NCBI RefSeq assembly: GCF_039555335.1
Contig: NC_092647.1
Location: forward strand, 13,557,094-13,621,093
From: Amphiura filiformis
Lineage: Eukaryota; Echinodermata; Ophiuroidea; Amphilepidida; Amphiuridae
Direction of reading: 5' to 3'
DNA: 64,000 bases
Of this stretch, positions 45,071 to 57,052 are shown one piece after another (position 1 is the stretch's first letter; each line of letters opens with the position of its first letter). The translations under genes were made by a program, and so were the position numbers. Below the pieces are notes generated by a model, which was not told the DNA's origin, did not search any database, and was given only the letters and a program-made list of their open reading frames with translations.

Positions 45071-46420
45071 GGCGATCTAACATCCGGGCATCAATGTTGT
45101 TTTGCGTTAAGGGTACATATCACAAATAGCTTTCCATAGACTTTACGTGCAAAATAGGGGTTGCGTTTTAGGCGTCGAGTTACGTCTTACTTTGAAATAT
45201 ATATTTTGATATCATCTTAATCAGAACAAAATTCTGCATAACATATCTGAAAATGACACAACATTTTAGGTCTACTTTTGAGAATATTTGTGTTATATAT
45301 AAAAGGCCATGCAGATTTTCCCATGTTTACATCTGACTGCTAACCGCGTTTTGACCTCGTGTGTTCATGCGCACATAATCGTAAACATCACTCAAATTTT
45401 CGCGTTTTCTTTTCAAATTGGCAGAGATCACATTCACAAGTTCTAGTAAACCACGATTTTTAACACTAAAACGGTTAATATTGAACCGATTTTGCACAAT
45501 TTTGATGCAAAGTTGGGACTTGTCGTGATAAACTTTTACCGGAAACCGCTTCACAGGCGGATTTAGTGGTACGAACCCTTAACGTTGTTTATGCCCGGCT
45601 CTCGACCAATCACGCGCGCTGTTACATAGCGTGTATGTATGAACATCCTTTAAACATCTCTTTGGTAACACGTTTTGAACACCTTTCATGTGGAACACCA
45701 CTTTGAAAGATGCCGTTCATGTTTGGAACACACTTGTACTTTGTTTTAAATTTGGAATTTTAATACTCGTTTAATTATAGTGTTCAATTATTGTTAAATT
45801 CAAGAACACCTGCGTTTCTCAGTGTTCTAGAATATCCATATTACATGTACATGTAATAGGTCTACACCGTGACCACTGGTGACACATCCTGGACATTCTG
45901 GAATACTTTGGGGTTGTTTTTCTTTTGGTTTTTTTTTTCATGATGAAATGGAAAAATAAAGTGTGAAATTTCATCATCAATTTCGTTCACCCCCTACAAA
46001 TGAGATATTGCTACTGGGTAATAATTATTTATTATTACAAAATAATATACAGTAATCTGTGACTTTTCACAAAGCCATACAGCGCCCCAATCATCGTCTG
46101 AAACACGCGACGGAACACGGTAATTGCCTTATTTTTCATACCATTTTTTTCTGTGGCATTTTTTTTATTGAGAGGAAATTCCCTAGATGCTTGGTAGAAT
46201 CATATTGTCACCTTTTTTGTTAACAAGATTCGATCTTATTATTAAATTGTTGTAAAGGGTATTTATAATTCTGTAAATCACTCATTATCATGATGATAAG
46301 ATTAAGAAATTAATCATTATCTCTTCGGCAACTTTACTAAAGGTTGTCCAATAAGATGAATTGAGCATTCTCCCAAAATGCCTATGATTTTTGCCGAAAT
46401 GTCACAAAGATGCAAACGTA
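45071..46420. other. Non-coding stretch
   Basis: No gene is seen. GAACACC/GGTGTTC phrases at 45640-45840 suggest another short decayed palindromic element (TTTAAACATCTCTTTGGTAA ... AAGAACACC). Confidence 0.35.
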
Positions 46421-46421
46421 A

Positions 46422-46620
46422 TGGGCTATTCCATTTAAATTCCACACTGCCACTGTGGAAGATGTAACTAAAGTCTGTCACAGAGGGAGTATCAATTTTG
46501 AATAGAAAACACAACTTGTGTAACTTCCAGTCGAAATACTTACTCCAGTTGTGGAAGATAGCCATAATACATGGGGAGTATGGATTTCAAAATGATTACC
46601 TCTGACCAATTACATTTGAA
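46422..46620. repeat. CTGTGGAAGAT palindromic repeat
   Basis: ATGGGCTATTCCATTTAAAT, ACTGTGGAAGATGTAAC, TTGTGGAAGATAGCC and ATGGGGAGTATGGATTTCAA follow the layout of 47935-48083. Confidence 0.55.
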
Positions 46621-46635
46621 AAACATACTCCCTAG

Positions 46636-46870
46636 TGTTGACAAGGGGCCGTCTTCAGTGAACGGCTCTTTTCAGAGCCACCAAACCGTTTTACGTTACT
46701 TTTTAATAGCAGATAGGCGAGGTCTGCTTGTTCTCTGTTGACAAGGGACAGTCTTCGGTGAACAGCTCTTTTCAGAGCCACCAGTAGGCCTAGGCACGGG
46801 CGGCCAACATTCTTAGGTACTTTGTCCTGAAGAAGTCAGAGCTACTCCTAACGAAAGCTTGACAGTTCTA
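46636..46870 (+). repeat. Dispersed repeat carrying two histone-type 3' stem-loops
   Basis: GGCTCTTTTCAGAGCC at 46664-46679 followed by ACCA, and AGCTCTTTTCAGAGCC at 46765-46780 followed by ACCA, lie 101 bp apart in a tandem duplication (GTTGACAAGGG(G/A)C(C/A)GTCTTC both times). The downstream block CTTAGGTACTTTGTCCTGAA is shared with 29100-29225. The stem-loop matches the consensus of replication-dependent histone mRNA 3' ends (six-base stem, TTTC-type loop, ACC after it). No histone coding sequence is upstream. Confidence 0.7.
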
Positions 46871-47194
46871 AACTTGTCCAACGGCGAACCCGCTAAGAAG
46901 GTTTTTTGGGAGTCATTTCATGGTGCAGGTGTATGGGGATGTGTCACGGTTTAGGGGCTACCTTTTCAGCGATTTTAGCGCATTTGGGCAAACGAGTCCT
47001 TTTAAAAAAACACACAATTTGGGCACATGGGTGCTATTTAGGTGTTTTTTTTATGAAAACATGGTATACAGATGGGTTGCAAAATGTAGGTATACGGAAA
47101 GTCAGCATCCAAAAGTCTGCGTGGCACATATAATTTCGAAGAACCTGCACTCCCTCAGTGGAAGATTCAGGTTGAATCTTTCTGTGTATGTAAT

Positions 47195-47320
47195 TCAAAT
47201 GGTGCTGCCTAATGTGTTCATTCCATTTGAAATTCATACTCCCCCTGTGGAAGATATTTCCCAAATATTCCACAGGGGTACAGTGTGGATTTGAAATGGA
47301 ATAGTCCAATATACCCCGTG
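47195..47320. repeat. CTGTGGAAGATATTTCC palindromic repeat
   Basis: ATTCATTCCATTTGAAATTC then ATACTCCCCCTGTGGAAG is partly mirrored by TATTCCACAGGGG and TGAAATGGAATAGTCC. Nearly identical to 35620-35735. Confidence 0.65.
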
Positions 47321-47934
47321 ACAAGCCCAGGAACAAGCCATACTACCATTACGCAAGTGGTGCGAGAACCGCAAATAAAAATTCCTTTAAAAAAGGAATG
47401 GGCGCCCAATGGGAGCTTTGATGTGATGTGCTGAAATAGAGGGCGTCTCCAAAAAAAGTCAATAACGTACGCCCTCTATAATAGTTACTATGCATACTGT
47501 ATGGATAAAAAATCAAATAATATAGTATTGAATTGAATTATAAAACAAAGGGACCGGTGAATAAGTATCTGGGATTACTTCGCATGCATGCAATAATCAC
47601 TACCGGTATATCCACTATTTCATTATTTGCCTTTATTATTTCTGAAGTAGGTTACATTGATGATTGCGTTGTATAATGATAATAAACTTCTTCTGGTCAT
47701 GTAAGAACATGATCATCCAACTCAATGACCTTACCATGTTTCTATGACCATAATCTTGACATGATAACTAAAGAGGAAACAAAACTTTTCTATCAGGAAG
47801 AAATCCACGTAAACAACGGATTTCTTTGCTGAAAATATTATCAAAGAAAGAGGAAGCTTTCGATAAATCAACAATCACAACTAGCAGTTCATATCTTGGC
47901 TATAGAAACCTGAAGACCTAGAAATATTGGGCTA

Positions 47935-48083
47935 TTCCAGTTGAAATCCATACTTTCAAATTCCATGATTTCAAATGGAGTCACCTATTCAGGTAACTCC
48001 ATTTGAAACTCACATGCCCCAGTGTGGAAGATTAAGGTCATGTTTTCCATAGAGGGAGTATGAGTTTCAACTGGAACAGACCG
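47935..48083. repeat. ATTGGGCTATTCCAG palindromic repeat
   Basis: ATTGGGCTATTCCAGTTGAA then ATCCATACT at the left, and AGTATGAGTTTCAACTGGAA then CAGACC at the right. The middle is AATGGAGTCACC/GTAACTCCATT. Confidence 0.65.
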
Positions 48084-48146
48084 TTACCGCGACTGCTTCA
48101 ACTGGTGGGAACAGTTGTGTTGTTTTTCTTAGGTCTGTAGTACACT

Positions 48147-48360
48147 ATGGACCACAATAGCCTCTCATTCCAGTGGCATAGTTCAATAACCTCAATCAAA
48201 CACTCATAGTGCAAATTAATTTGACCTCAAGTTGCAGAGATGAGTTTTTGTACACAAATTTTCAAAGGTCATTCAATGTACATCACGAATGTGCAAATGT
48301 ATTGGGGTTAAAGAACTGTGTCCTGATGGTTGAGCATGATGTGGATCCTAGTGATAGGGC
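48147..48360 (+). repeat. Dispersed repeat, copy 2 (partner at 3013-3215)
   Basis: Same blocks as the first copy, in the same order and orientation. Confidence 0.6.
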
Positions 48361-48782
48361 TAGACCAATCGTATTTGACATCAAGGTAGTGGCCAATGAC
48401 CCAATTGACGAGTAACCTTTGTTCTGGCTTTTTATTATTTTGTCTGTTTTGTATAATCTTACGCAAATTTATCAGTCTAATAGATTTCCGTACCCATCGT
48501 GCAAACCATGTTCAATTTGCTGCATTTGGCATGCAGTGATACAGATATAGAGTTAAGTTGATAATATGGAGCCATTTTAACAGCACCCCTATTTGGTGGG
48601 CAAAATGTCATTGAACTTTTACACAGGGGTCAAGTTCAAAAATCAGACTTGCTTAAAGACAACCCTAATTTGTACTTTTAGTCATCATTATAAGGATTCA
48701 AAAAAAGTATAGTGTGACTTATCTACGATGTACGTTTAGGCAAAGAAGTAATGTTTATAATGGTAACATTGCTAAAAATCCA

Positions 48783-49138
48783 ACATTGCAAAAACAAGTG
48801 TTTTAAATAGATCAACACTATTTGAGTAATACTTTTTAAACATGTTAAACCGTTAATGTATTAACATTTAGGGCCTATATTAAAATGTTAACAATTGTGT
48901 GTGAAAATATAATTTCAAATGTTGATATCTGACCACATTAACGGTTAAACGTGTTTATAAAGTGTTACTCAAATAGCGTTTATCTATTAGCACTTGCTTT
49001 TGGAGAGTATTTTTTATAACGTGTTAAAGCGTTTACAATGAGCATCCTCATTTAATCGTTATAGTGTTAATAAAAGTTTTAAAATGTTAATATTTTAACA
49101 CACAATTGTTAATATTTTAAAACAAATGTTAATATTTT
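48783..49138. mobile_element. TGCAAAAACAAG MITE, copy 2
   Basis: TTGCAAAAACAAGTGTTTTA at the left, with TTACTCAAATAGCGTTTATC then TATTAGCACTTGC inside and TTAACA motifs to about 49138. The right TGCA end is lost or replaced by a G-run. Confidence 0.65.
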
Positions 49139-49502
49139 TTTGGGGGGGGGGCACCACCACCACCAGCAGTAGCATGCAGCAACACCATCAATACTATTAC
49201 TATATACCAACTCTATTATTTCAGCACCGATACGGTCAACACCAACACAACCACCAGTATTATACCACCTCCATACCGACCGCTTCCACGAGCTTTCACT
49301 ATGCCACAGGTTGTTATAGTGGTCTTTATTATAGAGTATTAGGTGGGGCTTTTTTCCTTGGTGGGTTTTCAATTATTTTCGGACTTAAAGATGATTTTGC
49401 TGGATAATTCCTTTTTACTCAAAATACGAAAAAGCAGCAAAAATGTTTGTCTGCACAATTTTATGAATGTGAACGCGTGCGGATGACGAGAGATAACTCT
49501 AC
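49139..49502 (+). other. CAC/CAG-rich low-complexity block between two MITEs
   Basis: A G-run (49141-49151) is followed by CACCACCACCAGCAG and a CAA/CAC-rich segment. The 93-codon frame reads His/Gln/Tyr-rich (SSSMQQHHQYYYY) and then a short hydrophobic stretch. I see no known domain or splice context, so it is not called a gene. Confidence 0.4.
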
Positions 49503-49908
49503 TGCAAAAACAAGTGTTAATAGATTAACACTATTTGAGCAACACTTTTTAAACATGGTAAACCGTTAATATATTAACATTTATGTTACAATATCAACAA
49601 TTGTGTGTTAAAATATAAACACCAATGTCAATATTTGAACACATTAACGGTTTAACGTGTTTAAAAAGTGACACTTAATCTATTAACACTTCTTTTTGGA
49701 AAGTGGTGTTAACGTGTTAAAGCGTTTAAAAATGAACATCCTCATTTAATCGTAGTGTTAATGTGTTAATAAAAGTGTGAAAGTGTTATTATTTTAACAT
49801 ACAATTGTTAATATTTTAACACAAATGTTAATATTTTAACACATTAACGGTTTAATGTGTTTAAAAAGTGTTACTCAAATAGTGTCAATCTATTAACACT
49901 TGTTTTTG
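49503..49908. mobile_element. TGCAAAAACAAG MITE, copy 3
   Basis: TGCAAAAACAAGTGTTAATA then GATTAACACTATTTGAG at the left, mirrored by CTCAAATAGTGTCAATC and TATTAACACTTGTTTTTGCA at the right. The inside contains an internal duplicate of the right arm. Confidence 0.75.
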
Positions 49909-50967
49909 CACTCTCATTCACAGCCCATCACCATCATATCTCCTATTGTATTAAATCATTGAGTCCCAAAAATGTTTGAAGGCTTTATTTATCAGTTTAT
50001 TAAGGTTTAGTGATCATGACGATGGGCATTTTTTGAAAGATTTGAATCTTTGTACAAAATAGTTTTCAAACCTGGGTCAATAAACTTGATAACAAATTAC
50101 CACTATCATAATTTTCACGCCATTTGCATTAAATTCATTATTATCCCAGCTCTATAATAAGATTATATGATTATTATAAAATTACTTTTTTGTATAATAC
50201 TTTTCTTCATCCATCGTGCCATCACATCAGTTATATCAGCCTCCGTCTTTTTGAAATTGATAAATTATTGTGTATTCATGCAGAAAAATAAAATTGGATA
50301 AAACAGTAGCAAGGCATTTAAATGACAAGTCGTATAAGTGAGAAACAAATTTCACTATACATGGTTATGGATGGGTTCTTTCCACTGAATGAACCGGCGC
50401 ACGGTAAGGCTACCTTACATGACTGCATTATCGCTATTTTAGCTCTTCACGACATGTATGAGAAAAACGAGTTAAGGCTAATGTTCCGTAAAAATGGCAA
50501 AGCGGTCCCTTGGGCGTATTAACGACATGATACTGCTTAACTTTTATATTTTGGCGATCAAATTTGATTTTTAAGCAAATTAATGTAGTTCTTATTAGTT
50601 TCTCTCTATCGCTTTTGCTCACCACTTTCTGTCGCTCAACTTTTTCAGTAAACTTGTTTCTGCGCAATGCAGCAACCGCAGACCGTGTAATTATTTTCAG
50701 TGAATGTATTTTGTAGATAGGCCACTGATCAGTGCTAGCAAAACTAGTTCATGTCACGGCGCTGATTAGCACCCTAGAAAGTGTCTGTACAACGAATTGT
50801 TTCCTTTCTGTAGCAAATGTAAGTCTAGGGAATTCCCCTTTAATGATGCGCTATAACATTACAATTAATATTATTTAGATATTATGAAAGTAAAACCCAA
50901 TCTACTCTAAAAATGTATATAGGGTCACAGCACAGGTGCGTAGTTTTGATATAACCAAGTGTAAAAT
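49909..50967. other. Non-coding stretch
   Basis: The 66-codon frame at 50322-50520 (DGFFPLNEPAHGKATLHDC) is slightly more protein-like in composition than its neighbours, but I recognise no family and see no splice signals. Confidence 0.35.
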
Positions 50968-51770
50968 GGCCTGTTCCGGTTGAAATCCATACTCCTTCTA
51001 TATGGAAGACATGATCTTAATTGGGAGGGTAGAGTTCAAATGGAGTCACCCATTCAGGGCTTAGGAAATGTCTTCCATACGGGGTGTATGGATTTCATTA
51101 CTTGAAATATACATATATTTTTAAATACGGGTTGTATGGATTCCAATAACTCAACAGTAAACGGGTCTCGGTAAATTTTTAAAATATACGGAAATTCTCC
51201 TTTATTTTAAAGAAAATTTAAATTCTTAAAACTTTTGTACGATGAAGTAATGTTGCATATCATGCGATTTAATCATAAAAGATATAATATATATTTTCAA
51301 ATGGAATCACCCATTCAGGGCTTAGACAATGTCTTCCATACGGGGTAGGCCTATATGTATTCCAATAACTCAACAGGAAACGGGTCTCGGTCAATGCTTT
51401 AAAATATACGGAAATCCTCCTTTTTTAAAGAAAATTTAAATTCTTAAAACTTTTGTACGACGAAGTAATGTTGCATATCACGTGATTTAATCATAGAAGA
51501 AGGGGAATATAATAATTATATATTTTCAAATGGAATCACCAAATGCTCAGACAATGTCTTCCATACGGGGTAGGCCTATATATGGATTCCAATAGCTCAA
51601 CAGTAAACGGATCTCATTTACAAGGTTATATAATACTGGAAATATGTACACGTAAGAAAATTTAAATTCTTAAAACTTTTTGTATATATACGACGAAGTA
51701 ATGTTGCATATCCTATCAGGCGATTTAATTATATAGATGATGGAACATAATGGCAGTCGCGACAATTTAA
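50968..51770 (+). repeat. Threefold tandem repeat of about 230-260 bp
   Basis: ATGTCTTCCATACGGGGT at about 51068, 51329 and 51554. Each is followed by ATTCCAATA(A/G)CTCAACAG, AAACGGGTCTCGGT-like text, AAATTTAAATTCTTAAAACT and GAAGTAATGTTGCATATC. The first unit also carries a CTATATGGAAGACATGATC block of the CTGTGGAAGAT family. Confidence 0.7.
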
Positions 51771-52350
51771 GAAACAAAATCAAAATTATCAGCCCACACG
51801 CGATTTGCAGACTTTCAAATCATTTAACCAGGTACTCCAAAAATCTATTGATTAAATATTGATATTGTAATAATGTTTCATGATATTTATTTCTATATAT
51901 AATATTTACTTATGATAATAAAAACAAGACATATTTCATGTTTATACCATTGCATATTCAAGGACGAAAGCAAAACAAGACAATGACAAAGCAAATAAAA
52001 CAAGACAATATCAAACAATACCAGTGCAAGAACGTTTTTTGCATTTTGACTAAAATTTCATTTATTACGAAAATCAAAGGGATTTCGTGTCCACCCGCGA
52101 TTGCTCTGATTGTTATTAATCAACCTACGCAAAAGTAGAAATAACTTAATTTGACTAAAAATTGAATTTACTTTTTCCAAAAAAAAATACAAAATCGCAA
52201 CTTGTTCAACTTATATTTTGACAATAAACAAGGAGTAACTGGAAGAAGTGAACATCCCCTGTACTCATAAAAGTGAGAAGTACATCATGATTAACATCAT
52301 CACTCGACTCGTTTTTTAAATAATTGATGAATGTCAATTCGCATTATTAA

Positions 52351-52696
52351 AAGAATTACTACACCTGCCAATTTTGTGTTATTTTGCATTTTTCTCAAAA
52401 TTATAGCGCATTGGTGACAAGTAAGATATGTATATTATAGGGGCAAGGACTACAACTACTGCACTGGTAATTTTATTTCAGCACAGACAACAGTTGTGGA
52501 GTTACAGTCAAAAATGTGGGAAAACCAATATTTGATCAATAAATCAATAACTACTTGCTTTGAGTTGCTGAATTTACAGTGCAGTAGTTGTAGTCCTTGC
52601 CCCTATAATATACATATCTTATTTGTAACCAATGCGCTATAATCTTTGAGAAAAATGCAAAATAGGCACAAAATTGGCCAGGGGTGTAGTACCCCC
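52351..52696. mobile_element. TTAA-type palindromic MITE, copy 3
   Basis: AAGAATTACTACACCTGCC at the left and GGCCAGGGGTGTAGTACCCC at the right, flanked by TTAA at 52347-52350 and 52697-52700. The arms share ATATGTATATTATAGGGGCA, AGGACTACAACTACTGCACT. Confidence 0.8.
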
Positions 52697-53098
52697 TTAA
52701 CATGAGTAAATTGATAAGATCAACTTGCACCTAAATGGAATCAGCCAAATTTGTTGTGTTTGTAGGCCAACAGAGCAATTTGGACTTTAAGTCCCCTATA
52801 GAAATCCATGTTAAACGGCTAAAATAGCCAGTGGGGTTGCTTTCACTTTATTTCAACTTAAAATGGACAGAATTATTATTTTAGTATTTTGGGTAAAGAA
52901 TAACAAGATTAAAATTTGACGGAAATCGTACATTATGGCTTTAAGTTGAATAGTTAATGTACTTTGTAAAGTTAAAAATTGCACAACTGTTTTTTAAACG
53001 TTTTCAAGACTGAACAAGATATAAACATACTCCCAAATGTTTTAAACTGTGATTGTTTTGTGCATGCGCTCATGTACAGAGCTGAGAGCTTTACTTAA

Positions 53099-53465
53099 AG
53101 TGGTATACTACACCACCCCTGATCAATTTTGTGACTAATTTTGCATTTTTCTCAAAAAATAACTACACACTGGTAACAAAAGTTGTGTATATTATAGGGG
53201 CAAGGAATCCAAATACTTCACTGAAATTTCAGTGATTCAAGACAAGTGGATAATTATAATATGTGTTAAGAAATGGGATACATTCTAGCGGTATACCTCT
53301 TTTCTTATCATAAATAACATACCGCTTGTCTTGTGTCACTGAAATTCCAGTGTAGTAACTGGATTCCTTGCCCCTATAATATACATAACTTTTGTTACCA
53401 GTGTGTTATTATTTTTTGAGAAAAATGCAAAAATAGTCACATATCTTATTAAGGGGTGTAGTACC
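53099..53465. mobile_element. TTAA-type palindromic MITE, copy 4
   Basis: TTAA (53095-53098), then AGTGGTATACTACACC. The right end is GGGGTGTAGTACC without an intact TTAA after it. The arms contain TTTTGCATTTTTCTCAAAAA, GGGGCAAGGAATCCAAATAC and mirror copies. Very close to copy 1. Confidence 0.75.
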
Positions 53466-54599
53466 ATGATGGACATGATGGTGGATTAATACTATAGCCC
53501 GGATTAATAGATTTCATTTTGTGTATATTTTGATGTAAATAAACGTCGCATAACGTGGTCTCTAAACTTAAAATTTGGACTTTATTGATGTGCTGCTTTG
53601 TCGACAACTTGCCGACGTCGGATCTTGAGATATGACGATTGTCGACAATAAAATTTCTATTCGAAATAAACAGCCCTAGTATAAAGTACAGTATTATACA
53701 GGTATATCTTCTCTTACTTTATCTAGAACACCTATGTTTCACTTAATTTATATTCATCTTTCTGATACAGATCGACGACGATGTCAAAAAAATTTAATAA
53801 AATTGTAACAGGCCAGTAGACATGATTTAGCCTGGACCACGGTAGCGATGCGTAATTATGCGGAACATAGATGTCTTAGTAAAAATGTCTCTTTTCTAAG
53901 AGGTAGATAATTGTATACAATTCGTTACGACTTTGTTTACCGTTCTCCAGAGTGTAATAGGTATAGTGTAATAGCACATTAACAGGTTGCAATTTTATGA
54001 GATAAGCCAAGTGGAAAATACAAGACTCCATTTTACGCGTTTTTATGGGTACTTACGGTCGACGTTAGTTTCACGCATTCGTGCGCTCGCTCTTCAAGAG
54101 AAGTCCGCCGCCCACCGCCTTATTGTATACCAGCGTTTGGTATACTGGGCCCTATACTTCATGAACTTTTTCATTGTCAATAGATCAAATGCCGAGTTGA
54201 TCAGTTAATTAGTGATAATTAATAGAGAATCCTAGAACATTTTGAAAACATTCCTTTATTTGTGTGCGAGGAAAATTACAAATATAGCGTATGTTGAACA
54301 ATGTTCAGTGAACACACAATGTAATATAATTACTAAACAGCGCGTGTGTTTTGAGAGACGATTCCCATGAAGATGACAATCAAGATGAAAGGCTTATATT
54401 TGAAAAGTTATCTTCTTAATTAAATGTAACCTTTTAATTAAATGTAACCTTTTAATTAAATGTAACCTTTTAATTGGGTCAATGTGTGAGATGAGCACAC
54501 GAGATTTGTTTTATGGTTTTGATATGAAATTCTACCAGCTTTTTAAAGTTGGTATAATTAATAGCAAAAACCCGTTGCCCGTTTGTTTTCTTGACAATC
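53466..54599. other. Non-coding stretch
   Basis: A short tandem AACCTTTTAATTAAATGT occurs three to four times at 54410-54475. No gene is seen; the frame at 53987-54208 has no recognisable domain. Confidence 0.4.
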
Positions 54600-55267
54600 T
54601 TAAGGGCTGGGGTATGAACGTTTGGACAGTATTTATTTTGGGACATTAGAGCACATCAGACATATCGAATTACATTCTGAATACGAAGAATGTCATTCTG
54701 ATATCAAATAATTTTGAATTTTTGAAATTCGCAATTTAATACACATTTTATGGCAAATCATTAAAAATTGATATTTTTGATATTTAACAGTACTTGAAGT
54801 AAACTTTATAAATCTGATGATTTATACTTAAAGTGTATGTAGGTGGGTTGAAAAGCCGACGATCAATTGAAAATTTGACCTTTCGTATTGAAGATATGGA
54901 TTTTTTTTTCCCAAAACACCAAAAAAATTAGGTCTTTTTGGAAAAAAATCCATATTTTCAATATGAAAGGTCAAAATTTTCAATTGACCGTCGGCTTTTC
55001 CTCCCTGCTAGATACACTTTAAGAATATATCATTAGATTTATATAATTTACTTCGAGGACTGTTATATATCAAAAATTCGAAAAATATCAAATTTTTATA
55101 ATTTGTCATAAAATTTGTATTATATTGTGATTTTCAAAAATGAAAATTATTTGATATCAGAAAGACATGCTTCGTATTCAGAATACAATTCGATAGGTCT
55201 GAGGTGCTCTCATGTGCCACAAAAAATACTGTCGAAACGCAATAAACGCTCATTTTAGATCCCTTAA
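54600..55267. mobile_element. Complete palindromic element of the GAATACGAGGAATGTC family
   Basis: TTAAGGGCTGGGGTATGAAC at the left; the right end finishes TTTTAGATCCCTTAA. Nearly all of the left arm (GAGCACATCAGACATATCGA, AATGTCATTCTGATATCAAA, AGCCGACGATCAATTG) is mirrored in the right arm around a centre at about 54930. This is the best reference for partial copies at 9480, 21770, 37490, 43690 and 44715. Confidence 0.8.
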
Positions 55268-55454
55268 AGGCGCAAGTGAAAATGATAAAAATATATTCAT
55301 CGCAATAAATTTATGTTTGGTACTAAAACTTGACTTCAAGATAGTTTCTCAAATAACTTTCATAATGTTGTATGGTGTTTTAACCTGCGGATGAGTTTTT
55401 GACAAAATACGTTTTTGCAGGGGGGTAGCCTATATAGCTACACCCCCGCCTCGT

Positions 55455-55588
55455 CAGTCCGAAACCGTCAATCCGAACCAATGTCAGTCTGAATGTTTAG
55501 GGTTAGGGTTAGGAACCCTAACCCTTCTAACCATATAACTCTATAACCCTAAAATTCGGACTACACGGTGTTTCGGACTGACAGGGAG
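55455..55588. mobile_element. Short palindromic element with telomere-like core
   Basis: CAGTCCGAAACCGTCAATCC at the left and GGTGTTTCGGACTGACAGG at the right. The centre has TTTAGGGTTAGGGTTAGGAA then CCCTAACCCTTCTAACC, that is, TTAGGG repeats in both orientations. Confidence 0.55.
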
Positions 55589-56212
55589 ACCCCAACTAGA
55601 GTGTCGACTGCAGACGACTAGCTTCAAATTGTGTTTAAGAATTTTTTTTAAATAATGAGAATTATTAATTTTCATGTTCATATATAATCAGCACGAAAAA
55701 TGCACTAAAATGAGTACAAACAAGCCTATAGTATTGGTTCAGTGGTTCTTGACATAGTTCTTTTAAGAACTATATTTTGGGAAAATATCTTAATTGAACT
55801 TATAATGTTGAAGCATTATTAACGTAAAGGCGTGTCGCAGGGGCAGCATGGCATAGCGGTGTTTGCACTCGAATGTTGAGACAAATAAAGCTGACACACA
55901 AGAGGAAAGGAGATCACAAGGCTTGATATAAGGGGTGTCATTTCTGCACCATGTGTATGAGTCTCGGGGAGAGGGGAAACGCCCAGCATTACTCGTTGAT
56001 GGTCGATAAACGTCCCAATAAATCGGACTTAGTCACCGGTCAGTTCTACAGCATAGATATCCATGGCTAACGATGGTTAACTATGGAAACATGTTAAAGG
56101 ACATCAAGAAAATTTTCTAAGTTATTTATTTTGAGCTCTTTCGAGACGAGTAATGGATATATTCTGTAGATTTAGGTTTTGTCTGTGACTGCTAATGTGA
56201 GGCCGTCGTAGG
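55589..56212. other. Non-coding stretch
   Basis: GGGGCAGCATGGCATAGCGG near 55848 resembles the A-box head of a tRNA-derived SINE, but no B box was found. TCCCAATAAATCGGACTTAG follows at about 56013. Left undecided. Confidence 0.35.
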
Positions 56213-57052
56213 TCGTACGGGGCTCAAACTCGGTGGGTGGGTGTAGTTCTGTCCTGGCAAGAAGAAGTTTATGTTCGTTAAGTCATGCGACCCCGGGGCC
56301 CCCTCCAAGGGGTCATTTGAGGTCAAATGACTAAAAACTGTCATATGGGCATGAAACTAGGTCCTACGGGACTCAAACTCGGTGGGTGGGTGTAGTTCTG
56401 TCCTGGCAAGAAGATGTTCATGTTCGTTATGTCATCCGACCCCGGGGCCCCCTCCCAGGGGTCATTTGAGGTCAAATGACTAAAAACTGTCATATGGGCA
56501 TGAAACTAGGTCGTACGGGGCTCAAACTCGGTGGGTGGGTGTAGTTCTGTCCTGTCAAGAAGATGTTTATGTTCGTTTTAAAGTCATCTGACACCGGGGT
56601 CCGCTCCCAGGGGTCATCTGAGGTCAAATTACTAAAAAGTGTCGTATGGGCATGAAACTTAATAGGTACAGTCAACATTTAAAACAACATTTTTGAAGGT
56701 AATTTTGGGGTCATCCAAGGTCACCACGGGTCATCTGAGGTCAAATTAGTAAAAACTCATATATGGGCATGAAACTTGGTGGGTACAGTCAACATTTAGA
56801 GTTATAAGTTTAGATCATTTTGGGGTCATCCAAGGTCACCCAGGGGTCATCTGAGGTCAAATTACTAAAAACTGTCGTATGGGCATGAAACTTGGTGGGT
56901 ACAGTTAACATTTAGAGCCAAATTTTGGAAGGTCATTTTGGGGTCGCCAGGGGTCATCTGAGGTCAAATTAGTAAAACTGTCATATGGGCATGTCACCAT
57001 CAGCCTGGTAATCGCGCCCAGGCGAGAACCGCCAAATATGGTAACCGCCTAG
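56213..57052 (+). mobile_element. Tandem-repeat element of 149-bp and 116-bp units, possibly Helitron-like
   Basis: GTGTAGTTCTGTCCTG at 56241, 56390 and 56539 gives a 149-bp unit. GGGCATGAAACTT at 56648, 56765 and 56881 gives a 116-117-bp unit. Both contain GAGGTCAAAT and GGGGTCAT motifs and the phrase AAACT(T/C)GGTGGGT, shared with the units at 4505-5200. The run ends with GGTAACCGCCTAG then T (CTAG at 57049-57052), again like a Helitron 3' end. The 5' end was not found. Confidence 0.55.

Noticed and set aside
50322..50522. 66-codon frame with fairly normal composition
   Set aside because: No recognisable family, no splice signals and no neighbouring coding sequence.
55843..55960. tRNA-derived SINE head
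   Set aside because: An A-box-like string is present but no B box or tail was found, so support is too weak to call.
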